A DNA stretch of 9,686 nucleotides from an uncultured Prevotella sp. (lineage in GTDB: Bacteria; Bacteroidota; Bacteroidia; Bacteroidales; Bacteroidaceae), in the NCBI GenBank assembly GCA_905211345.1, contig CAJMAO010000061.1:1-9686 (forward strand), given 5' to 3'. Made by a program: the position numbers and the translations under genes. The notes under the pieces are model-generated. The model was not told where the DNA came from, searched no databases, and saw only the letters and a program-made list of their open reading frames with translations. Shown here piece after piece: positions 1-7,677 of this stretch. Each line of letters starts with the position of its first letter. Within the stretch, counting starts at the first letter, position 1.

Positions 1-31
1 CCACTTTCATTGATTGTTATTGGTTCTCTTT

Positions 32-1318
32 TCATATACTGGTCTGTTTTTTATCGGTTTGACTGCTGCTCTTTCTTTTCTCCATTAGTTTGTCCATATC
101 TTCTGAGATCTTATCATCAGTAACCCTGGCATAGATTTGAGTTGTTGTTACCTTTTTATGGCCAAGCATTTTGCTGACTGTATAGATGTCTGTGCCATTG
201 GTAAGTTGCAATGTGGCATAGGTATGGCGGAAACAGTGGAAGGTGATGTGCTTGGTGATACCAGATGCTTCTATCCATCGTTTCACAGGTCGATTAATCC
301 ATGATGGGTCTTGTAGCCCTTCAAAGACAAGTCGGTCTGCATCGCCTCGTTCGCCACACAAGGAATATGCCTGATCAGAAATTGGCATATACTCTACACC
401 CTTGGTTTTCTGTTGGGTAAAATGGAGCTGGTAATGTTCCTTGTCTTTCACAATATCGCGCCACTTTAGCTGTTTGATGTCACTATGACGTAATCCTGTC
501 AAGGCAGAAAATAAGGCTGCTCTTTTGAGAATTTCGCTATCGCATGGTGTTGCTGCCAGTTGGTTGAGTTCCTCCAATGTCAGATACTCGCGCTGGCTTT
601 CCTCGTAGTATATGTTCTTAACTTTGGCTGCAAGGTCGATGGTCAAGTAACCATCGATGAAGGCTTGATGAAGACCTGCCTTGAATATCGAGAAATAGGT
701 CGAGGCGGTATTGGCTGATATGGTTCCTGTCTTACTGCCTCCTTGGGGCGCATTGATAAGGTAATCCTTGTAGTCTTCGATGAGATTCAGGTCTATGCTA
801 CCAAATAGAAGCGGCTTCCCATCTGTATATAACTTCAGAAGTGCAAGTTCACGATTCCAATTGACTTGAATGGATTTGGAACTATTCTTGTGACGCTTCT
901 CCTTCAACTCTTCAAAGTACTTGATAAAGTCGCACTTTGACCTTTCGTTTTGTGCTGCTTGTTCAGCCTCACTATCTGTGTACAATGACTGATTATCGTA
1001 TTCGTGCTGACGGAGGTCACGCACCTTATCAGCAAAGATGCATGCCTCTTGGTCCTTTTGTGAACGGCACAGGATGATTCCATTGGCATCACGCTTGGGG
1101 CGATAGTAGGCTTTGCCATCGGCCAATGTCCTACCAGAACTATTCTTATCAAAGATAGGAGTAGTTATAAACCGCCCAAGTGGTTCATGCTTACGGAGAG
1201 GCTTATCCTTGCCAGGCTCAAAGACAGGAAAACTTTCAATGAGCAATGACCACTGCTCCTTGTATTCAGATTTGCGGAGTATTACTTTGAATACCGTGCG
1301 CTTCATAGGAGTCTTCAT
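32..1318 (-). CDS. Tyrosine recombinase / site-specific integrase
   Basis: A 428-residue phage-integrase-family recombinase that should cut and rejoin DNA through a covalent 3'-phosphotyrosine. Residues 1-110 resemble the arm-type DNA-binding region usual in Bacteroidetes integrases, about 130-225 fit the SAM-like core-binding domain, and 245-405 are the catalytic domain. The full active site is visible: Arg277 in TGLRHSD, a Lys near 304-306, His361 and Arg364 in HCFRHTYA, His387 in LGHKK and the nucleophile Tyr396 in QIYARV, so it is probably active. Its ATG overlaps the TGA of the upstream zinc-finger/HTH gene by 4 bases (ATGA), so the two are likely translationally coupled and share a promoter. 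The DNA is more AT-rich than dnaK or the receptor gene, which suggests transfer. No terminator is seen in the 31 bases left after the stop. The substrate is unknown: it could move an integrative element running off the left edge, or invert DNA elsewhere. Family call is firm; role is inference. Confidence 0.93.
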   Translation of the reverse strand: MKTPMKRTVFKVILRKSEYKEQWSLLIESFPVFEPGKDKPLRKHEPLGRFITTPIFDKNSSGRTLADGKAYYRPKRDANGIILCRSQKDQEACIFADKVRDLRQHEYDNQSLYTDSEAEQAAQNERSKCDFIKYFEELKEKRHKNSSKSIQVNWNRELALLKLYTDGKPLLFGSIDLNLIEDYKDYLINAPQGGSKTGTISANTASTYFSIFKAGLHQAFIDGYLTIDLAAKVKNIYYEESQREYLTLEELNQLAATPCDSEILKRAALFSALTGLRHSDIKQLKWRDIVKDKEHYQLHFTQQKTKGVEYMPISDQAYSLCGERGDADRLVFEGLQDPSWINRPVKRWIEASGITKHITFHCFRHTYATLQLTNGTDIYTVSKMLGHKKVTTTQIYARVTDDKISEDMDKLMEKRKSSSQTDKKQTSI

Positions 1319-1878
1319 AGTTTGATGGATTTGTAGAGTTTGTCGATTTCTGATTTTGGAGCGTAAACATAGTTACCTATCTGTCGGGTAGGGATGGAGA
1401 ACTTGCGGATATGAGCCCATACAGATGAATCATGAATCCTGAACTTCTTCGAGATTTCTCCTATGGTATAGCAATTCTCTGGTTCCATGTTGTATGTTTT
1501 TGGTATAGGCTTCTTGGCAGCCTTCCGCACTTTCTTCCTCAGTTCGTAACGCTCATCCAAATCAGAACGTTTCAGCCTTAGCTGACGTTGGCCGAGATTA
1601 ACGGCCGGAAGTTTCTTTAATCGAATGTCACGATACAATGTACTACGTTCAACGCAGTACATTGCTATTGCCTCTGCTGCTGTTAGATACTCCTTGATGT
1701 CTGGAATTTCCTTCGCCATCTGCTCATACTTCTTTTCCTTCTCTTCCTGGGCCTTTTTCCTCTTAGAGGCTACAGCGGAACAGTTGTGAGAACAATACAC
1801 AGCATCAATGGTGCGAATCTCAAAGATGGTTCCGCATATAGGGCACTTCCTTCGGATATGATAATTTGCCTTTGCCAT
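1315..1878 (-). CDS. Zinc-finger, double helix-turn-helix DNA-binding protein (excisionase-like)
   Basis: A 187-residue basic protein with three parts. Residues 12-33 form a probable zinc site (Cys12, Cys15, Cys29, Cys33: CPIC then YCSHNC). Residues 34-56 are a charged, likely helical linker. Two winged-HTH segments of the MerR/excisionase (HTH_17) type follow: about 64-112 (YLTAAEAIAMYCVERSTLYR) and about 136-184 (CYTIGEISKKF...SVWAHIRKFSIP), each with the typical pattern of helix, turn, recognition helix and a short hairpin wing. A highly basic stretch (112-128) joins them. The gene ends in an ATGA overlap with the integrase, so it likely acts with it, as a directionality factor, an att-site architectural protein or a repressor of the pair. 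The leader is AT-rich with no clear Shine-Dalgarno sequence. The DNA-binding role is well supported; excisionase function is inferred from position and fold only. Confidence 0.85.
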   Translation of the reverse strand: MAKANYHIRRKCPICGTIFEIRTIDAVYCSHNCSAVASKRKKAQEEKEKKYEQMAKEIPDIKEYLTAAEAIAMYCVERSTLYRDIRLKKLPAVNLGQRQLRLKRSDLDERYELRKKVRKAAKKPIPKTYNMEPENCYTIGEISKKFRIHDSSVWAHIRKFSIPTRQIGNYVYAPKSEIDKLYKSIKL

Positions 1879-1883
1879 TTCTT

Positions 1884-1933
1884 ACATATAATAAGGTATA
1901 TGTCTTTAAGTTTAACTTCGTCAACCTTTAAGT
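1884..1933. promoter_or_regulatory. Palindrome and paired direct repeats, possible operator or arm sites
   Basis: Just upstream of the HTH start codon there is a perfect 7-base inverted repeat, ACATATA (1884-1890) and TATATGT (1897-1903), with a 6-base spacer. Next to it CTTTAAGT occurs twice, at 1904-1911 and 1926-1933. The copies start 22 bases apart, close to two helical turns, so a protein could bind both on one face of the DNA. A further 9-base direct repeat, AAGTTTAAC, occurs at 1908-1916 and 1993-2001. The HTH protein or integrase are natural candidates to bind here, as operator or arm-type sites; this is inference from position. Confidence 0.35.
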
Positions 1934-1951
1934 CGCGTGAACGATTTGGCG

Positions 1952-1985
1952 CAAATTTACGATAAAAATCCGAAATCAGAACCAA
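1952..1985 (-). promoter_or_regulatory. Candidate promoter of the HTH-integrase operon
   Basis: Read on the minus strand, TAAATTTG (1959-1952) is a perfect match to the Bacteroidetes -7 element TAnnTTTG, and a TTTG lies upstream with its TTG at 1985-1983. The 23-base spacer is longer than the usual 19-21, so the -33 element is doubtful. Transcription would begin near 1945, leaving a leader of about 67 bases before the ATG at 1878. Confidence 0.4.
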
Positions 1986-2000
1986 ATACACAAAGTTTAA

Positions 2001-2040
2001 CAAAATAAAAATCGGTGCAACTCAATGAGTTACACCGATT
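2001..2040 (-). terminator. Rho-independent terminator of dnaK
   Basis: A 14-base-pair stem (2010-2023 with 2027-2040, one G-U wobble) and a 3-base loop lie 32 bases after the dnaK stop codon. On the minus strand the stem is followed by a T-rich run (TTTTATTTTG), as in a classic intrinsic terminator. The plus-strand side has no T-run, so it acts for dnaK only. It also separates dnaK from the recombination module. Confidence 0.88.
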
Positions 2041-2072
2041 CGCTTATTATTGTTTATTGCTGTTTATCAGCC

Positions 2073-4001
<1,929 letters not shown>

Positions 4002-4119
4002 AATTATTTCGTTTTTTATTATTTTTTCGGTTTTACGGTAGTGTGGTTATCAGGTTTTACGGCTATACATCAGTCTGTATCCGTAACTCTGACGCAACAC
4101 TTATTGTCACATATCATTT

Positions 4120-4172
4120 AACAAAACGTATGCCAAACGCGGGGACGTGCCACTGCATCTGACATTTTGGCG
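4120..4172 (-). promoter_or_regulatory. Candidate dnaK promoter, sigma-54-like -24/-12 with upstream dyad
   Basis: On the minus strand TGGCAT (4135-4130), 5 bases and TTGTT (4124-4120) resemble the sigma-54 pattern TGGCAC-N5-TTGCW, although the -12 GC is GT here. Upstream is an imperfect dyad (plus strand TGACA at 4160-4164, three T, TGGCG at 4168-4172) that could bind an activator, and a second TGGCACG (4152-4146) without a correctly spaced partner. The leader would be about 108 bases. An alternative reading is a weak Bacteroidetes -7 box (TACGTTTT) at the same place, with no good -33. I recall similar TGnCA dyads before Bacteroidetes stress genes, but this is memory. Confidence 0.35.
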
Positions 4173-4318
4173 CAATCGGTGTCGGCTTTTTTTTGTTGAT
4201 GTTACAGTATTGCCACGTTAGTTTGGTATAAGGAACCAGCCTTATCCGTGCCAGTCAACGGTTTTTGCAGTATAGTGTTCATTTTGATTATGCTGTGAAA
4301 ATATCGCTTCCGTCCACC

Positions 4319-4385
4319 TATTGCAATGTCCGCCACGGGGTAGTGACGCTCCGACCGAGCGTCCCCACAGGGGCGGATGGCAATA
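4319..4385. repeat. REP-like palindromic element, copy A
   Basis: The core is GACGCTC (4345-4351), loop CGACC, GAGCGTC (4357-4363), followed by CCCCACAGG. Outer arms also pair imperfectly: TATTGC..TCCGCC on the left (about 4319-4334) with GGCGGA..GCAATA on the right (4372-4385). The arrangement of a GACGCnC/GnGCGTC stem followed by CCCNACAGG recurs at 6973-6999, so this appears to be one family of GC-rich intergenic palindromes. The function is unknown. Confidence 0.6.
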
Positions 4386-4482
4386 TGGCGGAGGATTAAT
4401 GCCGTGGCTTATCGGCGTTTGCGGGGTAAATTTTGAATATCCGTCATCGGGTTATACCGAACTGGCGTTAATTACCATATTG
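4381..4482. repeat. Long imperfect inverted repeat
   Basis: CAATATGG (4381-4388) is the exact inverse of CCATATTG (4475-4482), and the similarity continues inward (ATTAATGCC at about 4395-4403 against GGCGTTAAT at about 4464-4472). The arms therefore span about 20 imperfect base pairs around some 60 bases of loop. It overlaps the right end of REP-like copy A and abuts the composite repeat at 4484. It could be a miniature mobile element or a structured RNA; neither can be shown here. Confidence 0.4.
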
Positions 4483-4483
4483 T

Positions 4484-4573
4484 CGGTTTTGCAAAAGGAT
4501 ACCTTTTGCACGCTAAGAGCTATCCTTTCATGACGTAAAAGGGCACGTTTTGCAGCGCAAAACGTGCCCTTTT
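4484..4573. repeat. Composite palindromic repeat, copy 1 (complete)
   Basis: A 90-base element made of a small hairpin (GCAAAAGG, 3-base loop, CCTTTTGC, 4491-4509), a short linker, and a perfect 17-base-pair palindrome with loop AGC (4537-4553 and 4557-4573). Its first 84 bases match 80 of 84 positions at 7541-7624 in the same orientation. The two copies bracket the receptor and cysteine-rich genes. Confidence 0.9.
4537..4573 (-). terminator. Likely terminator of the TonB receptor gene (bidirectional form)
   Basis: The perfect 17-base-pair stem with a 3-base loop starts in AAAA and ends in TTTT on both strands, so it can end transcription either way. It lies 94 bases after the receptor stop codon and is the first strong hairpin reached, so it probably ends that transcript and shields dnaK from read-through. 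Confidence 0.6.
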
Positions 4574-4667
4574 GTAATGTGTTGGTTGTCAGGTTGTTAT
4601 GGCAATGGTTAGCTCTTGCTGTTTAACGACATACCACGCATCTTGCCTTATGCCTTTTACCGGCGGC

Positions 4668-6845
4668 CTACAGCCTGATTTTCACGCCGGCATTGAAGAC
4701 GAAGCCTTCGAGCGGGGCGTAGATGTCGCGGAACTCGGGGTGGGTTACGGTGCCGTTGTAGATGGTGTCGAAGCGCGTCTGGCGGCGGTCGGTGAAGTTC
4801 TCGAAGTTGGCGAACACGGAGAATTTCTCCCAGATTTTCTCCACCATCAGGCCGAACATGGTGTAGGGCTTGCCCTCGCGGCCGTCGCTAAGCTCCTGTT
4901 TGCTGTAGTAGTATGACTCCAGACCTACGCGCCACTTGTCCTCAACTTCGTACATCAGGATGGCGTTCACCCTGTGGCGGGGCGTCAGGTAGTTGCGGTG
5001 AGAGTGGTCGCCGTCATGCGTGCGGGCGTCGGTGAACGTGTAGCCGAGGAACAGGTGGAAGTCCTTGTAGCCAACCTTCACGTTGGTTTCGCAGCCCTTC
5101 GTGTCCATGTGCCCGCCTATGTTGACCATGCGATAGAGGCCGTCGCCGGCTTCCTCCATCAGCAACGGCGACTTGATGTATGTGTAGAAGAACAGCTGGT
5201 TGACGGCCAGTGACACCTCGCCACCGAACAGCGAGGTTACGTAGTTGACGTCCCAGTTGGCTCCGTAGCTGCGCTCCAGCTTGTTGGTCTCGGGGCTTAT
5301 GGGCATCACCCCGGCGTACTGTATCCGCTCGGTGTCCTCGGTGAAGATGGTCGGAGCCTTGTAGCCGAAGCCTCCGCTGAGGCGCGACGACAGCCCTTCG
5401 GTAACCTTGAACAAGGCCGAGAGGCGCGGCAGAACAGCCCAGCCGTAGTCCCACACGTGGTCGGCGCGCAGCCCTGCCTCAACGTCGAGCCACCGCGCGG
5501 CGGCCCATGTGCCCTGTGCGAAGGCTCCGGCCACGGTCTGCGTATAGTCACGTTTGCCAACGGTGCCGGCGTGTTTCTCGTTGAACTCCTCCGTCCATAG
5601 GTTCAGTCCGGCCACCCATTCATGCTTTTTCCCCGTCTGCGCAAACGCCGCCTCGGCGAAGGTTGACACCTGGCTGCCGTCAAACTTGTAGCCGGGCACT
5701 TCCATCACGCGGTCGTAATACGTGCCGCTGGCTTTCGCCGTGAGGCGGTTGCGGTCGTCGAACTTGTGGGTCAGCGTAGCCTGCAGCGAGTGGCGTTGCG
5801 TCTTGTTGCGCTCGAAGTAGGCGTGAGTCTCGTCGCCGCGACCCTCCACGTACTCAATGTCGCCGCCCAAACGTTTCTCGAACATCGTGTTTATGGCTAT
5901 GTTCATCTCGGTGTTCTCGGAGAAATAAAGGAACAGTTTAGGGTTGAAAGTGAAGCGGTCGAACTCAGGTATGGCCGTGAAGCCCGTGTCTGAAGGGTCG
6001 TAAGCCCAGTTGCGGTTGTACGAGAACAGCATCGTGGTGCCCACCTTGCCGAACCTCTGGCTGTAGAAAGCGCTTGCGTCAAGGCCTTTGCCCGACGTGC
6101 CGTTGAGCAGGAAGCTCAGCTCGCGTTCTTCTTCAGGAGTCTTTGATATGAGGTTGACCAAGCCGGCGATTGCGCCCCCTCCGTAGAGCGTTGACGACGA
6201 CCCCTTGATGATTTCCACCTGTTTCAGGTCGAGCGGCGGCGTCTGCAACAGGCCAAGACCGCTCGCCGCACCGGCAAAGGTGGGGAAGCCGTCCTTCAGT
6301 ATTTGCGTATATCGCCCGTCAAGTCCCTGTATGCGTATGGCCGCGTTGCCCGATATGGCCGACGTCTGTTGCGTTGATATGCCCGTGCTTTCGTTCAGCA
6401 GCATACGTATGTCGCCCGGTTTCATGCTCGACTTCTCGTCGAGTTCCTCGCCCGAAATGAACTCGATGCGCGTCGGCACGTTCCTTATGCTGCGTGTGCC
6501 GCGTGTCGTCTGTACCACGACCTCGTCCAGTTCCTCCTCGTCCTCGCTCATTGTTACGGTCAGCGTGGCGTCCGCCGCGAGCGGAAATGTCAGTTTTTCG
6601 GTCTTGTCTTCGTAGCCTATGTAGCTGAAGGTGATGCTCTGCGGCCCGTCGGGAATGCCGTCGATGGTGATGTTGCCGTCAGCGTCAGACACGGCGGTGA
6701 TGCCCGTGCCGTTGACCTTTGCCGTGACTCCTATTAGTGTCTCGCCGTCTTCGGCCTCCTTTACGGTGGCCTTCAACGTGTTCTGGGCATACGTGCCCTG
6801 CGCCCAAGCGGCCATGGCCATGAGCGCGAATATAGCTTTTTTCAT
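4668..6845 (-). CDS. TonB-dependent outer-membrane receptor, probable metal or metallophore uptake
   Basis: A 725-residue outer-membrane transporter that should use TonB-ExbBD energy to import a ligand. It has a signal peptide (1-20, cut near TYA|QN), a carboxypeptidase-regulatory-like beta-sandwich (about 22-100) usual in Bacteroidetes receptors, and a TonB-box-like DEVVVQTTRG (107-116). The plug runs about 120-237 (TRIEFISGEELDE, IRIQGLDGRYTQILKDGFP, VEIIKGSSSTLYGGGAIAGL). The rest is a 22-strand-type barrel ending FNAGVKIRL, with a terminal aromatic-type strand. The length fits BtuB/FecA-like single receptors rather than the ~1,000-residue SusC type, and no SusD partner is present. A histidine-rich segment, THDGDHSHRN (609-618), followed by His624 sits near an outer loop and could contact metal. 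The small cysteine-rich exported protein lies upstream on the same strand. The leader has no Shine-Dalgarno sequence. Receptor class is firm; the ligand is inference. Confidence 0.95.
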   Translation of the reverse strand: MKKAIFALMAMAAWAQGTYAQNTLKATVKEAEDGETLIGVTAKVNGTGITAVSDADGNITIDGIPDGPQSITFSYIGYEDKTEKLTFPLAADATLTVTMSEDEEELDEVVVQTTRGTRSIRNVPTRIEFISGEELDEKSSMKPGDIRMLLNESTGISTQQTSAISGNAAIRIQGLDGRYTQILKDGFPTFAGAASGLGLLQTPPLDLKQVEIIKGSSSTLYGGGAIAGLVNLISKTPEEERELSFLLNGTSGKGLDASAFYSQRFGKVGTTMLFSYNRNWAYDPSDTGFTAIPEFDRFTFNPKLFLYFSENTEMNIAINTMFEKRLGGDIEYVEGRGDETHAYFERNKTQRHSLQATLTHKFDDRNRLTAKASGTYYDRVMEVPGYKFDGSQVSTFAEAAFAQTGKKHEWVAGLNLWTEEFNEKHAGTVGKRDYTQTVAGAFAQGTWAAARWLDVEAGLRADHVWDYGWAVLPRLSALFKVTEGLSSRLSGGFGYKAPTIFTEDTERIQYAGVMPISPETNKLERSYGANWDVNYVTSLFGGEVSLAVNQLFFYTYIKSPLLMEEAGDGLYRMVNIGGHMDTKGCETNVKVGYKDFHLFLGYTFTDARTHDGDHSHRNYLTPRHRVNAILMYEVEDKWRVGLESYYYSKQELSDGREGKPYTMFGLMVEKIWEKFSVFANFENFTDRRQTRFDTIYNGTVTHPEFRDIYAPLEGFVFNAGVKIRL

Positions 6846-6972
6846 CGTTTTTCGTAAGTTTTTTAATGTCGTGAATGTTGTTTTTTCGCCGCCATTGCTC
6901 TGCTTGGGTATGGCGGTGCGTTGTAAATGTTAGGTGCCGCCTTGTCCTTTTGCCGTATGGCACGCCTTGCCC

Positions 6973-6993
6973 GGACGCACGAGCCGTGCGTCC
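6973..6993. repeat. REP-like palindromic element, copy B
   Basis: A perfect 9-base-pair stem, GGACGCACG (6973-6981), loop AGC, CGTGCGTCC (6985-6993), is followed by CTACAGG, as copy A is followed by CCACAGG. Further on, both copies have a GGAT/GCAATA-like stretch and a TTTGCGGG...GTAAAT segment (about 4410-4425 and 7079-7104), so the related unit is longer than the stem. It sits in the 274-base gap between the cysteine-rich gene and the receptor gene, where it could reduce read-through or stabilise an upstream mRNA end. Confidence 0.6.
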
Positions 6994-7119
6994 CTACAGG
7001 TTGGAGGGTGCAAAGCGTAGGATATTGGCATCCTTCCCTTGCAGCGCGTGCGCGCCGTAGGGTGGGGCGGTGCGTTCGTTTGCGGGTGCACCGTCGGGTA
7101 AATGATGTGGAAAACGATG

Positions 7120-7437
7120 TCAGGCTCTTGGCGGTTGCCAGATTGAGGGGTGGTAAGAGCTTACGGGACTGTCGGCGTAAACTATAGTCTCGCGCACGGT
7201 GACGCGCTCAACGGGCGTGCCGAACGCCACCGTTTCGGGCTGTGTGCAGCCCGAGCACGTGCTGCAGTGCATGAATGGCGAGCAGCAGTCGGCACAGTCG
7301 CCGCAACCGTTGCCGTCGTCTTGGCAGCCGCAGGCAGTCTCCGTCTCGCAGAACAGGCATTTATCCATGAGGAAGCATGGCATCGTTGACAACGCCATAA
7401 CCATGCAGGCAAACAATATGGATAAATACTTCATCAT
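7120..7437 (-). CDS. Small exported cysteine-rich protein (DUF6660-like)
   Basis: A 105-residue protein with a hydrophobic N-terminal segment (4-20, YLSILFACMVMALSTMP) that reads as a signal peptide, so the product is probably periplasmic or, if Cys21 is lipidated, membrane-attached. It has 13 cysteines, 12 of them between 21 and 64, in CxxC-rich order: C27xxC30, C36xC38, C45xxC48xxCC51-52, C58xxC61xxC64, with His57 alongside. This is dense enough for metal binding or several disulfides. The C-terminal third has no cysteine. The pattern matches my memory of the Bacteroidetes DUF6660 family; I cannot confirm it. The gene has its own strong promoter and lies upstream of the TonB receptor on the same strand, separated by 274 bases with a REP-like hairpin, so co-transcription is possible but not certain. 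Function is likely metal sensing, binding or hand-over; this is inference. Confidence 0.8.
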   Translation of the reverse strand: MMKYLSILFACMVMALSTMPCFLMDKCLFCETETACGCQDDGNGCGDCADCCSPFMHCSTCSGCTQPETVAFGTPVERVTVRETIVYADSPVSSYHPSIWQPPRA

Positions 7438-7459
7438 GCGGTGTTAATGTTTTCGAGTG

Positions 7460-7491
7460 CAAAGATATTCCGTTTTTCCTTACGTTCCAAA
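7460..7491 (-). promoter_or_regulatory. Bacteroidetes-type promoter of the cysteine-rich gene
   Basis: On the minus strand TATCTTTG (7467-7460) matches TAnnTTTG perfectly and a TTTG (-33 element, 7491-7488) lies 20 bases upstream, the standard spacing for the primary sigma factor of this phylum. The start of transcription would be near 7453, giving a very short leader (about 16 bases) before the ATG at 7437. This is the clearest promoter in the window. Confidence 0.75.
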
Positions 7492-7540
7492 TCTTTCGGC
7501 ATTGTTTTATGCCACAACGGCCGTGATATTTGGCGCGCCA

Positions 7541-7624
7541 CGGTTTTGCAAGAGGACACCTTTTGCACGCTAAAAGGTATCCTTTCATGACGTAAAAGGG
7601 CACGTTTTGCAGCGCAAAACGTGC
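7541..7624. repeat. Composite palindromic repeat, copy 2 (right end lost)
   Basis: It matches 80 of 84 bases of 4484-4567 in direct orientation. The last arm stops after GCAAAACGTGC, so the big hairpin is shortened from 17 to 11 base pairs (7600-7610 with 7614-7624) and has no terminal T-run. Weak similarity resumes after the break (GTTGG.TG.CAG at about 7627-7638 against about 4580-4592), as if about a dozen bases were deleted. The copy lies upstream of the cysteine-rich gene promoter and before the broken fimbrillin start. Confidence 0.88.
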
Positions 7625-7677
7625 TTGTTGGCTGCCAGTGTGTTACGGTTTTATGCTGTGCCGTTGCTCCGCCGTGA

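Larger units (their letters stand above)
4002..4667. other. Gene-free 666-base gap between receptor 3' end and dnaK start
   Basis: No credible gene is seen. From the dnaK side it holds the leader, with a 10-base direct repeat GGTTTTACGG (4029-4038 and 4053-4062); the candidate promoter (4120-4172); a small hairpin ATAAGG/CCTTAT (4228-4233 and 4240-4245); a REP-like palindrome (about 4319-4385) nested in a longer inverted repeat that reaches 4482; and the composite repeat at 4484-4573, which likely ends receptor transcription. An open frame at 4321-4533 runs through the palindromes, has no recognisable domain and is probably spurious. Confidence 0.7.

Noticed and set aside
4146..4152. TGGCACG taken as the -24 element of the dnaK promoter
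   Set aside because: The next TTTGGC is about 5 bases too far for sigma-54 spacing; the TGGCAT at 4135-4130 has the correct spacing and was preferred.
4174..4195. AATCGGTGTCGGC followed by eight T as a plus-strand terminator
   Set aside because: No stem of useful length precedes the T-run, and no plus-strand gene is upstream.
4321..4533. Plus-strand open frame of 70 codons in the dnaK upstream gap
   Set aside because: It runs straight through the REP-like and inverted repeats, has no signal peptide or domain, and looks like a typical spurious frame across palindromes.
4484..4573. Palindromic repeat as the start of a CRISPR array
   Set aside because: There are only two copies 3 kb apart, with genes rather than regular spacers between them and no cas gene.
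5014..5454. Minus-strand open frame inside the receptor gene in another frame
   Set aside because: It lies entirely within the receptor gene, is arginine- and proline-rich low-complexity translation, and has no start context.
6875..7060. Plus-strand open frame of 61 codons between the receptor and the cysteine-rich gene
   Set aside because: It crosses REP-like copy B and overlaps the receptor leader in antisense; composition and motifs come from the repeat.
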